Below are positions 1-8,484 of a stretch of DNA of 36,298 nucleotides, one piece after another. The DNA lies in assembly GCA_031553435.1 (NCBI GenBank), contig JAVBLQ010000138.1:1-36298 (forward strand). The letters are read 5' to 3'. Position 1 is the stretch's first letter; each line of letters starts with the position of its first letter. A model generated the notes under the pieces. It ran no database searches and had not been told where the DNA came from. It saw only the letters and a program-made list of their open reading frames with translations. This stretch comes from JAVBLQ01 sp031553435 (lineage in GTDB: Bacteria; Bacteroidota; Bacteroidia; Bacteroidales; Azobacteroidaceae). The position numbers and the translations under genes were made by a program.

Positions 1-561
1 CTTGATTACGCAAAAGATGCACCCAAACTTTTCTCTCCCGACAAAGAAACTCCGCAACTTTGGAGCATGCTCGAAGGCGACGAGCTTTGCATTGAGATGC
101 TTCCCAAAAAAGAATACCGGGAAATTACCCTGGGAGTAAAAACAGGAGAAGAAGATAATTACACGATTTCTTTGGATGAAGGCTACGAAGGTTTCTACCA
201 ATCCATTGTCCTTTTTGACAAAGAAACTGGTGAAAGAACTAATCTTCTCACAGATACTTACTCCTTTCCATCCAATGAACTCAATACAACTGATCGTTTC
301 ATCCTGGAATTGAACCGGATGTCGACATCGATTGACAATGCTCAAACAGATAATGTAGTTATCTATGCAAGCAACAAACAATTGTTTGTCAAGAATATCC
401 AACAGGGAGACAAAATCCAGGTGTTTGATGTGACGGGAAGAATGGTGCTTTCTGCAACAGCACAAAGTTCTGATTTCACAGATAATATGGAAACTACAGG
501 AACATTAGTAGTTAAGATCAGTGGCAATACGTATAAAACAGCTAAGGTAATTAATCGATGA
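1..561 (+). CDS. C-terminal part of a secreted protein with a type IX sorting domain (5' truncated)
   Basis: The frame is open from the first base of the window, so only the last 186 residues are seen; the ATG at 67 is probably internal. The visible part is a beta-rich segment followed, over about the last 70 residues, by a short domain with the pattern of a T9SS type A sorting signal: 'VKNIQQGDKIQVFDVTGRMV' and then 'TGTLVVKISG...KTAKVINR'. Proteins with this tail are exported by Sec, carried across the outer membrane by T9SS, and cleaved and anchored at the surface or released. The passenger function cannot be told from this fragment. An inverted-repeat element follows at once. Sorting-domain call good; protein identity unknown. 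Confidence 0.8.
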   Translation, partial: LDYAKDAPKLFSPDKETPQLWSMLEGDELCIEMLPKKEYREITLGVKTGEEDNYTISLDEGYEGFYQSIVLFDKETGERTNLLTDTYSFPSNELNTTDRFILELNRMSTSIDNAQTDNVVIYASNKQLFVKNIQQGDKIQVFDVTGRMVLSATAQSSDFTDNMETTGTLVVKISGNTYKTAKVINR

Positions 562-570
562 AAAATAGTT

Positions 571-805
571 ACACAGAGCTACGCAGAGAACCACAGAGTA
601 GAGGTTGTCTCAAAAGTGAAATTAGCACACAGAATACACAGATTATACGGAAAATTACAATTCTTATTATTTCGACAAATTGCTTATTCTTAAGTGAATA
701 CAAAATAAATAATTTGTGTTATTCTGTTTAATCCGCGTATTCTGTGTGCTATTAGTTGACTTTTGAGACAGCCTCCACTCTGCGCTCCTCCGAGTAACTC
801 TGTGT
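571..805. repeat. Long imperfect inverted repeat, MITE-like, with GAGGYTGTCTCAAAAG core ends
   Basis: Bases 601-616 (GAGGTTGTCTCAAAAG) are inverted at 760-775 with one mismatch. The match continues inward through CACACAGAATAC near 626-637 and its complement near 736-747, and outward through the ACACAGAG segment at 571-578 and its complement at 798-805. The centre is AT-rich and has no reading frame. A shorter relative with the same GAGGCTGTCTCAA ends lies at 4439-4489. The layout resembles a non-autonomous mobile element or an expanded intergenic palindrome. No target-site duplication was seen. Confidence 0.7.
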
Positions 806-823
806 TAGAAAAAAAAGAGAAAA

Positions 824-1090
824 ATGAAAAAAACAATATACATCATCTTGCTCACGATCCTGACTTGCAGCCTGCATGCCCAGGGATTGTACAAGAACAC
901 GGAAGAAAACAAGGCCGCTTCCACCACAGAATACAGCCCCTCGATCCTCAGGGCTAAACCTGATCTGCCGCCCGGACCGGGAATCGATGAATCGGAGCAA
1001 GTTCCACTTGGTGAAGGACTGCTGTTGCTCGCTATGCTCGCGGGTGCACGGTACGCGGTGCACGGTGCACGGAGAAAAACTAAAAGATAA
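824..1090 (+). CDS. Small exported protein with a C-terminal membrane segment (88 aa)
   Basis: An A-rich ribosome-binding region (agagaaaa) precedes the ATG. Residues 1-19 form a signal peptide ending LHAQ. A short polar linker follows, then a Pro-rich stretch (LPPGPGIDES), and then 'VPLGEGLLLLAMLAGARYA' as a hydrophobic C-terminal helix with basic residues after it. Many Bacteroidota secreted-protein loci carry small proteins of this plan, with a PxGxGL...LLxLAG motif, but their role is unknown to me. The last ~13 residues are encoded by GGTGCACGG-type repetitive DNA, so the original C-terminus may have been altered by repeat expansion. It lies upstream of the S74-domain protein gene and may be co-transcribed with it. 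Confidence 0.65.
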   Translation: MKKTIYIILLTILTCSLHAQGLYKNTEENKAASTTEYSPSILRAKPDLPPGPGIDESEQVPLGEGLLLLAMLAGARYAVHGARRKTKR

Positions 1091-1189
1091 AAACTAAAAA
1101 TTAAAAATCCGTGATGGCCTGTGTATTCCGTGTACTCCGCGTTCCATCACGTAAAACTTAAAACGTATAACATAAAACTTAAAATAAAG

Positions 1190-2896
1190 ATGAAAACAAC
1201 GAAAATTTTAATTTCAATCTGTGTCGTTCTATTTCTGACGACAATACAAATGACTGCACAGGTTACCATTGGCAGCCAGAATGCGCCCAATGCTTCGGCT
1301 GTACTTGATTTGCAAACAACGAATAAAGGATTGTTATTACCCAGAGTGGCGTTGACCTCAACTACTGCCGCTACACCTTTGAGCGCGCATGTGGCAGGGA
1401 TGACGGTGTATAATACGGCAACTGTGGGAACAGGCAATAATGCTGTTGCCCCGGGACAATATTATAATGACGGAACAAAATGGATTCGCATTCAAGAATA
1501 TACAGAACAAGTTGACCCAACTTTTATGGTGTGGGTAAATACTCCAAATCCCAATACAGCAACAGCATTTGATAATGTACCATATTATGATGAAGATGGT
1601 GGTGTTAATCCGGATTTTACCAATGATAATACATTAAAAGCCGGCACTTCTTATCTATACATTGGAACAGATGGTAGTAATTGGAATTATAATGGAACAA
1701 CTTATATTACTTATAAAGCTGCTATTGCAACTGAATGGAATTTATCGGGATCAACTGTAGATGCTGGAAGTAATAAAACAGCTACTATATCACGTACTGG
1801 AGGTGTTGGAGTAGGTGGCAGTGTTCCGTTTTATTCAAAATTTTATGTATTTTCAGACAAATGGGCTTCACTTTCCGATGGAAGCAAGCAATCCATTGGA
1901 GCTTATGTAAGTTCTGCATTGGCAGCAGGGAGTGGTTCTGCAAATCACTTTCAATTAGGGCTTCTATCAAAAGTAACAACAAATGTTGCTTCAGGGAATT
2001 CTAATACAGGATACGCAGTAGGACTTGCTGCACAAGCATTTCGGAGAAGCTCAACCAATGGTGGTACTTTGTCCATCCAAAAAGGAGTCGAAATTACTTA
2101 TGGACATTATCAGGATCAGGTAACAGGTACAACAATAGAGTCACACGGCCTTGAAATCAGACCTTATGTTCAATCTGGTACTGTTACTAATATGTATGAT
2201 ATATATGTTACAAACACATCAGGTATTGGCATTGGTACTGTTACAAATAAATACGGACTATATCTTCTTGGGGCTGATAAAATCAATTATTTTGCAGGAA
2301 AATTGGGTCTAGCAACAACAACTCCAGATCAGGCATTACATGTAAAAGGAGGAGTCTTGGTAGAGGCTACTGGAACAGGAACAGCTGGTGGAACTACTAA
2401 TGGAACATCAGCAACGAATGGTACTTATATTAATAGCAATGGATATGTTGCATCACAAAGTACAGGAACATATTCCTTATATCTATCAAAAGCATCAGGT
2501 TATACAGCTGGTCTTGCTGCCTTTTATGTAAATGGAACTACTGTAGGTACTATTACAACCAATGGAACAAACACAACATACAACACAACCTCAGATGCCC
2601 GGCTAAAGGAAAATGTAACAAACACTTCATTTGGTTTAACCGATATAATGAAAATGAATGTAAAAGATTACAATTTCAAATCGGATGATAAAAAAGCTCT
2701 GAACACTGGTTTCATCGCACAAGATTTGTATAATGTTTATCCCCAAGCTGTAACGGTGGGTGGTGAAAATGAAAAAGAAGATCCATGGATGGTAGATTAT
2801 AGCAAATTGGTTCCTGTATTAGTAAAAGCTATTCAGGATCAACAAAAAATTATCGACCAACAAGAAGTTCGTATTAAAGCATTAGAGAGCAAATAA
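1190..2896 (+). CDS. Secreted protein with C-terminal peptidase S74 (endosialidase chaperone) domain
   Basis: Upstream in-frame ATGs exist, but MKTTKILISICVVLF at 1190 begins a clear signal peptide (to about residue 23, TAQ), giving 568 residues. The N-terminal section (VTIGSQNAPNASAVLDLQ..., GLLLPRVAL) is typical of Bacteroidota surface proteins that end in tail-fibre chaperone domains. The middle is Gly/Thr/Asn-rich and beta-structured. From about residue 468 (SDARLKENV...) to DPWMVDYSKLVPVLVKAIQDQ the sequence matches the S74 family. In phage tailspikes this domain drives trimer folding and then cleaves itself off, and a C-terminal coiled coil (QQKIIDQQEVRIKALESK) is usual. The protein is probably a trimeric surface fibre or adhesin; the ligand is unknown. 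Confidence 0.85.
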   Translation: MKTTKILISICVVLFLTTIQMTAQVTIGSQNAPNASAVLDLQTTNKGLLLPRVALTSTTAATPLSAHVAGMTVYNTATVGTGNNAVAPGQYYNDGTKWIRIQEYTEQVDPTFMVWVNTPNPNTATAFDNVPYYDEDGGVNPDFTNDNTLKAGTSYLYIGTDGSNWNYNGTTYITYKAAIATEWNLSGSTVDAGSNKTATISRTGGVGVGGSVPFYSKFYVFSDKWASLSDGSKQSIGAYVSSALAAGSGSANHFQLGLLSKVTTNVASGNSNTGYAVGLAAQAFRRSSTNGGTLSIQKGVEITYGHYQDQVTGTTIESHGLEIRPYVQSGTVTNMYDIYVTNTSGIGIGTVTNKYGLYLLGADKINYFAGKLGLATTTPDQALHVKGGVLVEATGTGTAGGTTNGTSATNGTYINSNGYVASQSTGTYSLYLSKASGYTAGLAAFYVNGTTVGTITTNGTNTTYNTTSDARLKENVTNTSFGLTDIMKMNVKDYNFKSDDKKALNTGFIAQDLYNVYPQAVTVGGENEKEDPWMVDYSKLVPVLVKAIQDQQKIIDQQEVRIKALESK

Positions 2897-3147
2897 AACC
2901 TGACAGGGTTCAAAACCCAGTTAGAGTTAAAAACATCCTCATTGTGAAATGAGTTCAAGGGCACGTCAACGCAGACAATTCCACACCCGCACGGTTCTTT
3001 TTTATTCCTTTTAACACAAACCAGAGTGCGGAGTGCTTGGGAGAGGCCATTAGGGGGCCGCTCTGCGTTGAAACTCTTGAAATAATTTTCCATTTTCCAT
3101 TTTCAATTAAGAAATCCAAATATTTTTGTATTCTGCCTTTAATACAT
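2897..3147. other. Spacer without a convincing gene
   Basis: No supported reading frame. Near 3049-3060 there is a small GC-rich hairpin (GGCC...GGCC), and at 3087-3110 a run of TTTTCCATTTTCCATTTTCA that resembles the AATTGAAAATG family at 16015-16061. The promoter of the rhomboid gene begins at about 3125. Confidence 0.5.
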
Positions 3148-3155
3148 TAAGTTTG
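3125..3155 (+). promoter_or_regulatory. Bacteroidota promoter of the rhomboid gene
   Basis: TTTG at 3125-3128, a 19-base spacer and TAAGTTTG at 3148-3155 fit the -33/-7 consensus (TTTG, ~19-21, TAnnTTTG). Only five bases separate the -7 box from the ATG at 3161, so the transcript would start at or next to the start codon and be leaderless or nearly so. Confidence 0.65.
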
Positions 3156-3160
3156 TATTC

Positions 3161-3808
3161 ATGAAGATTGAAACAAAAAAATTTATATACGCATCCGTTT
3201 TCCCTATCATTTTCGTTATTCTGCTATGGATAATAAAAATTCTCGAATGGAGCCTGAATGCAAACTGGTCTGATCTTGGAGTTTTCCCATTAGAATTTAA
3301 AGGTTTGATCGGAATTTTTACATCTCCGCTCATCCATGCCGATTGGATGCATCTGTTTTCCAATTCTATTCCCTTATTGATATTGGGATGGTGTTTATGT
3401 TATTTTTATTCAGACATTTCATACAAAGTATTTTTACTGATCTGGATACTTTCAGGTATGATTCTCTGGCTTATCGGACGAGATTCATGGCATATCGGGG
3501 CCAGCAGTTTGGTCTATGGATTATCCTTTTTCCTTTTTTTTAGTGGGATTTTCCGCCAGCATACTCCTTTAATTGCAATTTCCTTGTTGGTCGCATTCCT
3601 TTATGGAAGTACAGTCTGGAATATGTTTCCCGTATCCGAACTGATCGTAAAAGATGTTTCATGGGAAGGACATCTTTCCGGAGCAATCAGCGGTTCCATC
3701 TGTTCCATTATTTTCAGAAAATACGGACCTCAAAAACCTGAACCGGAAGAAGAAAATCCAGAGGATGACAATGAAGATGATAACGAAATTCTATTGCACC
3801 GCTTTTGA
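3161..3808 (+). CDS. Rhomboid family intramembrane serine protease
   Basis: The 215-residue protein has about six hydrophobic segments, starting at residues 8-27. The rhomboid marks are present: HLFSN (H64, N68) in the second helix, the catalytic Ser in HIGASS (G113-A114-S115) and the catalytic His in WEGHLSGAISG (H171). The family cuts membrane proteins within or beside the bilayer. The C-terminus is an acidic cytoplasmic tail (EPEEENPEDDNEDDNE, ~194-209). Usual bacterial rhomboids have GxSG; here it is GASS, a tolerated variation. The substrate is unknown. It stands alone under its own promoter, just before the NfeD/flotillin pair. Confidence 0.92.
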   Translation: MKIETKKFIYASVFPIIFVILLWIIKILEWSLNANWSDLGVFPLEFKGLIGIFTSPLIHADWMHLFSNSIPLLILGWCLCYFYSDISYKVFLLIWILSGMILWLIGRDSWHIGASSLVYGLSFFLFFSGIFRQHTPLIAISLLVAFLYGSTVWNMFPVSELIVKDVSWEGHLSGAISGSICSIIFRKYGPQKPEPEEENPEDDNEDDNEILLHRF

Positions 3809-3821
3809 TACAACCTCATTA

Positions 3822-3853
3822 TTTGTATATTCTGAAAAAAATAACTATATTTC
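3822..3853 (+). promoter_or_regulatory. Probable promoter of the NfeD-like gene
   Basis: TTTG at 3822-3825, a 20-base gap and TATATTTC at 3846-3853 (one base off TAnnTTTG) lie 18 bases upstream of the ATG at 3872. Weaker than the rhomboid promoter because the final G is replaced. Confidence 0.4.
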
Positions 3854-3871
3854 GAAAAAATTAACATAATT

Positions 3872-4432
3872 ATGGAATGGTTTAATAGTTTGGAACCCTT
3901 ACTGAAAATTTACTGGGCAATCGCAATTGTAACCAGTTTGATTTTTATCGTTCAGTCAGTTATGACTTTTATCGGAATGGATTCTCATGATGGATTAAAT
4001 GTTGATTTCGACGGCGATGTACATGTAGAAGGTCCTTTTCAGCTTTTTTCATTGAGAAATCTGATTAATTTTTTTCTCGGATTCGGATGGGCAGGTATTT
4101 GTTTTTATGGCAGCATCACATCTCATTTTGTATTAAATGCAATCGCATTGCTGGTTGGTATTGTTTTTGTGATATTATTTTTCTTTATCATGAAACAAAT
4201 CATGAGATTGGCAAAAGATAATACTTTCAGATTAGAAGAAATTATCGGTAAAAATGCAGATGTCTATCTTGTGATCCCGGGAGAAAAAAAAGGAAAAGGA
4301 AAAATTCAGGTCAGTGTACGCGGATCTGTTCACGAAATAGATGCCATGACCGAAGGTGAAAAAATTCCTACCGGAGGAAAAGTCAAAGTAGATCAATTGA
4401 TAGATCAAACCGCTTTGGTTTCAAAAATATAG
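3872..4432 (+). CDS. NfeD-like membrane protein (YuaF type) paired with flotillin
   Basis: This 186-residue protein has membrane segments near residues 15-33, 60-85 and 88-110. A soluble C-terminal domain (from about IIGKNADVYLVIPGEKKGKGKIQVSVRG) has the beta-strand pattern of an NfeD OB fold. NfeD-type proteins are almost always encoded beside SPFH proteins, and here a flotillin gene follows at 4515. This matches the yuaF-yuaG arrangement of Bacillus, where the pair acts in membrane microdomains and stress tolerance. The residues GLNVDFDGDVHVEG between the first two helices are acidic and exposed. A perfect hairpin lies in the 82-base gap to flotillin and may modulate the relative output of the two genes. 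Confidence 0.8.
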   Translation: MEWFNSLEPLLKIYWAIAIVTSLIFIVQSVMTFIGMDSHDGLNVDFDGDVHVEGPFQLFSLRNLINFFLGFGWAGICFYGSITSHFVLNAIALLVGIVFVILFFFIMKQIMRLAKDNTFRLEEIIGKNADVYLVIPGEKKGKGKIQVSVRGSVHEIDAMTEGEKIPTGGKVKVDQLIDQTALVSKI

Positions 4433-4438
4433 AAATAA

Positions 4439-4489
4439 ATGAGGCTGTCTCAAATCCGTGTCATCTGTGTTCTATTGAGACAGCCTCAT
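4439..4489. repeat. Perfect 15-bp inverted repeat, short relative of the 571-805 element
   Basis: ATGAGGCTGTCTCAA (4439-4453) is followed after 21 bases by its exact complement (4475-4489). The same GAGGCTGTCTCAA ends flank the element at 601-775. It sits between two genes expected to form one operon. It could be a deletion remnant of a mobile element, and in RNA it would form a strong hairpin, though without a long U-tract. Confidence 0.8.
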
Positions 4490-4514
4490 AAAACCTCTTA
4501 ATTAATTAATCAAC

Positions 4515-5897
4515 ATGGAACCCATTTTTTTAATCGCCGTTGGCGCTGTAGTCATTTTTATATTAGTAGCCTCATTAGTTTCACGTTACAAACGCTGTCC
4601 TTCCGATAAAGTATTAGTTGTTTACGGAAATACCGGAGGCTCTTCCGCCAAATGTATTCATGGAGGAGGCGCTTTTATCATGCCGGTTATTCAGGATTAT
4701 GCCTATCTGAGCCTGATCCCAATTTCCATTGAAGCCAATCTGACCAACGCATTGAGCCGCCAGAATATCCGCGTCGATGTACCTTGCCGTTTCACCGTCG
4801 GTATTTCAACAGAACCGGAAAGTATGAACAATGCAGCAGAACGTTTGTTAGGACAAACTTCCGATCAAATTCAGGAATTAGCAAGAGATATTCTTTTCGG
4901 TCAACTCCGTTTAGTTATTGCAACCATGTCAATCGAAGAAATCAACTCCGACCGTGATAAATTCTTAGATAATATTTCAAAAAACGTAGAAGCCGAATTG
5001 AAAAAAATAGGCTTGAAACTTATCAACGTTAACGTAACCGATATCAGAGACGAATCCGGTTATATCGTTGCCTTGGGAAAAGAAGCTGCCGCTAAAGCTA
5101 TCAACGAAGCCAAAGTAAGTGTGGCTGAACAAGATAAAATCGGGGAAATCGGTAAGGCTGAAGCCGAAAGAGACACCCGTATCCGTACTTCAGAAGCCAA
5201 TGCCGTTGCCGTTAAAGGAGAAAACCAGGCTAAAATAGAAATCGCCAACTCAGAAGCTCTCCGCCGTGAAAAAGAAGCTGAAGCTTTGAGAATTGCAATC
5301 ACCGCCGAAAAAGTACAACAAGCCAAAGCATTGCAAGATGCTTATGCTGCCGAACAACAAGCCGAAAGTGTCCGTGCCGAACGCGAACGTTCAACTCAAC
5401 AAGCCAACATCATTGTTCCTCAGGAAATCGAAAAACAACGCCGTATCATTGAAGCTCAGGCCGAAGCCGAAAAAATACGTGAAAATGCACGCGGGGAAGC
5501 CGACGCCATTTTCGCCAAAATGAATGCCGAAGCAAGAGGTCTCTATGAAATCTTGACCAAACAAGCCGAAGGTTATGATAAAGTAGTAAAAGCTGCCGGA
5601 GGAGATCCTTCCAAAGCCTACTTATTACTGCTTGTCGAAAAACTTCCTGAATTGGTTAAAACCCAGGTTGAGGCCGTTAAAAACATCAAAATTGATAAAA
5701 TTACTGTTTGGGACGGAAACAACGGAAAAGACGGCAACACATCTACCGCAAATTTCATTTCGGGCATGATGAAATCAGTTCCCCCATTAAATGACTTATT
5801 CAACATGGCAGGACTGAATCTTCCCGAATATCTGAAAGGAAAAGAAAAAGAAAACACTGAAGACATCAAAGATGTTGACATTGAAGAAAATAAATAA
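4515..5897 (+). CDS. floT: Flotillin family SPFH protein
   Basis: 460 residues. One N-terminal membrane helix (about 4-23) is followed by the SPFH domain (to ~200: KVLVVYGNTGG..., PISIEANLTNALSRQNIRVDV, LINVNVTDIRDESGYI). A long charged coiled coil rich in Glu-Ala repeats (~200-340; AEAERDTRIRTSEANAVAVK and EAQAEAEKIRENARGEADA) precedes a C-terminal oligomerisation part. Length and order match FloT/YuaG-type flotillins, which assemble membrane microdomains. The C-terminus is acidic (KENTEDIKDVDIEENK). The NfeD-like gene just upstream supports the assignment. Confidence 0.93.
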   Translation: MEPIFLIAVGAVVIFILVASLVSRYKRCPSDKVLVVYGNTGGSSAKCIHGGGAFIMPVIQDYAYLSLIPISIEANLTNALSRQNIRVDVPCRFTVGISTEPESMNNAAERLLGQTSDQIQELARDILFGQLRLVIATMSIEEINSDRDKFLDNISKNVEAELKKIGLKLINVNVTDIRDESGYIVALGKEAAAKAINEAKVSVAEQDKIGEIGKAEAERDTRIRTSEANAVAVKGENQAKIEIANSEALRREKEAEALRIAITAEKVQQAKALQDAYAAEQQAESVRAERERSTQQANIIVPQEIEKQRRIIEAQAEAEKIRENARGEADAIFAKMNAEARGLYEILTKQAEGYDKVVKAAGGDPSKAYLLLLVEKLPELVKTQVEAVKNIKIDKITVWDGNNGKDGNTSTANFISGMMKSVPPLNDLFNMAGLNLPEYLKGKEKENTEDIKDVDIEENK

Positions 5898-5902
5898 TAT
5901 TT

Positions 5903-5976
5903 GAGTGAAGAACTAAGAACTAAGAGTGAAGAATTTTCATGTTTAATGATTCCTCACTCTTAGTTCTTCACTCTTA
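5903..5976. repeat. Inverted repeat of GAGTGAAGAACTAAGA type
   Basis: GAGTGAAGAACTAAGA begins at 5903, with an internal duplication of ACTAAGA, and is matched by the complement TCTTAGTTCTTCACTC about 5958-5973. It fills the gap between floT and mutS2 and has no coding potential. It belongs to the AT-rich spacer palindromes that recur through this window and may end floT transcription. Confidence 0.65.
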
Positions 5977-5988
5977 ATTCTCAATTGA

Positions 5989-8475
5989 ATGTTTTACCCC
6001 GAAAATTTTGAAACAAAAATAGGCTTTGACAAAATCCGCACACTCATCGCAGCCAAATGCCTTAGCACTTTAGGAGAAGAAAAAACGGAAGAAATGTCTT
6101 TTAAAGAAGACTATACCGTTATCAATGAAGAAATTCACCAAACATCCGAGTTTACGCGCATACTTCAGGAAGAAGAAGATTTTCCTTCCGATTCATTTTA
6201 TGATGTTCGCCCGGCTCTGAAAAAAATCCGGATCGAAGGAACCTATCTGGATGAAAGAGAAGTATTTGATCTCAGACGTTCTCTGCAAACCATTCATCAG
6301 ATCGTTACTTTTTTTCAAAACAAAGAAGAAAATGTAACTTATCCGTATTTACAAGCTTTAGCCGGAGATATTTTTGCATTTCCCAAAATTACAACCAAAA
6401 TAGATACGCTCCTGGACAAATACGGACGAATCAAAGATAATGCATCCAGCGAACTTTCACGCATCCGGAGAGAATTATCATCCACAATGAGCGGAATTTC
6501 CAAAAGCTTACACTCAATCCTTCGATCTGCTCAATCTGAGGGAATTGTAGACAAAGATGTCGCTCCAACCATGAGAGACGGAAGATTGGTCATCCCGATT
6601 GCTCCCGCTTACAAAAGAAAAATCAAAGGAATTGTTCACGATGAATCTGCCAGTGGAAAAACCGTCTTCATCGAACCGGCCGAAGTAGTCGAAGCAAACA
6701 ACCGGATCCGGGAACTGGAAGGAGAAGAAAAACGTGAAATCATCCGTATCCTGATTGATTTTACTAACTTCGTCAGACCGGAAATTCCTGAGATACTGGT
6801 ATCTTACGAATTCTTGGCAACAATAGACTTTATCCGAGCCAAAGCATTGTTTGCATTGGATATCAATGCTATTTTACCTGTATTCGAAAACAAGCAACAA
6901 ATAGATTGGGATAGAGCCAAGCATCCCCTACTCTATCTTTCCCACAAAAAACAAAATAAAGAAATCGTTCCTCTGGATATCACATTGGATTCGGAAAAAA
7001 GCAGGATATTGCTCATATCCGGCCCCAATGCAGGAGGTAAATCCGTATGCCTGAAGACAGTAGGTCTATTACAATACATGTTGCAATGCGGATTGCTCAT
7101 ACCTTTGAGCGAATCATCCAGAACCGGAATTTTCAGTAAAATATTTATCGACATCGGAGATGAACAATCTATCGAAAATGATCTAAGTACATACAGTTCA
7201 CATCTGACAAACATGAAATTTTTTGTCAAAAACTGTACACTGGAAACATTAATTTTGATCGATGAATTTGGTAGCGGAACAGAACCTCAAATCGGAGGCG
7301 CCATTGCTGAAGCTCTATTAGACCGATTTAATAAAAGTCACTGTTTTGGCATCATCACCACCCACTATCAAAATCTGAAACATTTTGCGGAAGACAGGGA
7401 AGGCATTATCAATGGCGCCATGTTGTATGACAGGCATTTGATGCAACCATTGTTCAAACTCTCTATCGGAAATCCAGGAAGTTCCTTTGCTGTGGAAATC
7501 GCCCGGAAAATAGGACTTCCCGAAGATGTAATCGCCGAAGCATCTGCCATCGTTGGAAGCGACTACATTGATATGGACAAATATCTGCAAGACATTGTCC
7601 GTGACAAACGTTATTGGGAAAATAAACGCCAAAATATTCGTTTCCAGGAAAAAAAGCTGGAAGATATTACAAAAAAGTACGAAGAAGATATCCTTTCCCT
7701 GGAAAAACAACGCAAAGAAATTTTGGCAAAAGCCAAAGTAGAAGCCGAAAAAATCCTCTCGGAAGCCAATGCCAGAATTGAAAAAACCATCCGGGAGATC
7801 AAAGAAGCCCAGGCTGAAAAAGAAAAAACAAAATCAGTCCGGAAATCTTTGGAAGAATTCAAATCTTCAGTTGAACAAGCTGATATAATCGACGACAAAA
7901 TTGCCCGTAAAATTCAAAAAATAAAAGAAAAAGAAGCCAATAAGAAAAATAAAAAACAAGAGTCATTATCCGGTAATAATCAGAAAAAACAACCGTTCAA
8001 TCCGGAAGTTCTGGAAATTGGAGACGATGTACGTTTGAAAGGCCAAACTTCTACAGGGAAAATATTGGATATCCAAGGCAAAAACATTACCGTCGCTTTT
8101 GGAGTAATCAAATCAGTCGTCAAATCTGATCAATTGGAAAAAATAAGTAAAACGCAGATAAAAAAGGAATTACCTAAAAATACATTCCTCAGCGCTCAAA
8201 CTTCCGATGATATTTACGAAAAGAAACTCAATTTCAGACAAGACATCGACATTCGCGGCATGAGAGCTGAAGAAGCCTTACAAGCAGTTACCTACTTTAT
8301 CGATGATGCCATTCTGGTAGGTGTACCCAGAGTCCGTATTCTCCATGGCACAGGGACCGGAGCTTTGAGACAAATCATCCGGAATTATCTGGGAGCTACA
8401 TCGGGAGTCAAACATTTTCATGATGAACATGTTCAATTCGGAGGTGCAGGAATTACGGTGGTGGAGTTGGAATAG
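5989..8475 (+). CDS. mutS2: MutS2 ATPase/endonuclease with C-terminal Smr domain
   Basis: 828 residues, a typical MutS2 size. It has no MutS mismatch-recognition domain I. The ATPase core has Walker A GPNAGGKS (345-352) and Walker B LILIDEFGSGTEP (D425, E426), followed by FGIITTHYQNLKHF. A long Lys/Glu-rich coiled coil covers ~510-660. The C-terminus is an Smr nuclease domain (from ~745) with DIDIRG (R756) and the HGTGTGALR motif (786-794). MutS2 suppresses recombination or rescues collided ribosomes, depending on the species. The 3' end is followed by a nested palindrome rather than another plus-strand gene. Confidence 0.97.
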   Translation: MFYPENFETKIGFDKIRTLIAAKCLSTLGEEKTEEMSFKEDYTVINEEIHQTSEFTRILQEEEDFPSDSFYDVRPALKKIRIEGTYLDEREVFDLRRSLQTIHQIVTFFQNKEENVTYPYLQALAGDIFAFPKITTKIDTLLDKYGRIKDNASSELSRIRRELSSTMSGISKSLHSILRSAQSEGIVDKDVAPTMRDGRLVIPIAPAYKRKIKGIVHDESASGKTVFIEPAEVVEANNRIRELEGEEKREIIRILIDFTNFVRPEIPEILVSYEFLATIDFIRAKALFALDINAILPVFENKQQIDWDRAKHPLLYLSHKKQNKEIVPLDITLDSEKSRILLISGPNAGGKSVCLKTVGLLQYMLQCGLLIPLSESSRTGIFSKIFIDIGDEQSIENDLSTYSSHLTNMKFFVKNCTLETLILIDEFGSGTEPQIGGAIAEALLDRFNKSHCFGIITTHYQNLKHFAEDREGIINGAMLYDRHLMQPLFKLSIGNPGSSFAVEIARKIGLPEDVIAEASAIVGSDYIDMDKYLQDIVRDKRYWENKRQNIRFQEKKLEDITKKYEEDILSLEKQRKEILAKAKVEAEKILSEANARIEKTIREIKEAQAEKEKTKSVRKSLEEFKSSVEQADIIDDKIARKIQKIKEKEANKKNKKQESLSGNNQKKQPFNPEVLEIGDDVRLKGQTSTGKILDIQGKNITVAFGVIKSVVKSDQLEKISKTQIKKELPKNTFLSAQTSDDIYEKKLNFRQDIDIRGMRAEEALQAVTYFIDDAILVGVPRVRILHGTGTGALRQIIRNYLGATSGVKHFHDEHVQFGGAGITVVELE

Positions 8476-8484
8476 ATTAAGAAC

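Noticed and set aside
752..1063. Minus-strand 103-aa frame opposite the small exported protein
   Set aside because: Runs through the inverted repeat and has no signal or family features; the plus-strand frame has a good signal peptide.
1121..1189. Upstream in-frame start for the S74-domain protein
   Set aside because: The extra 23 residues lie in repetitive spacer DNA and would bury the signal peptide that starts at 1190.
5060..5326. Minus-strand frame across flotillin
   Set aside because: Ala/Ser-rich mirror of the Glu-Ala coiled coil on the coding strand.
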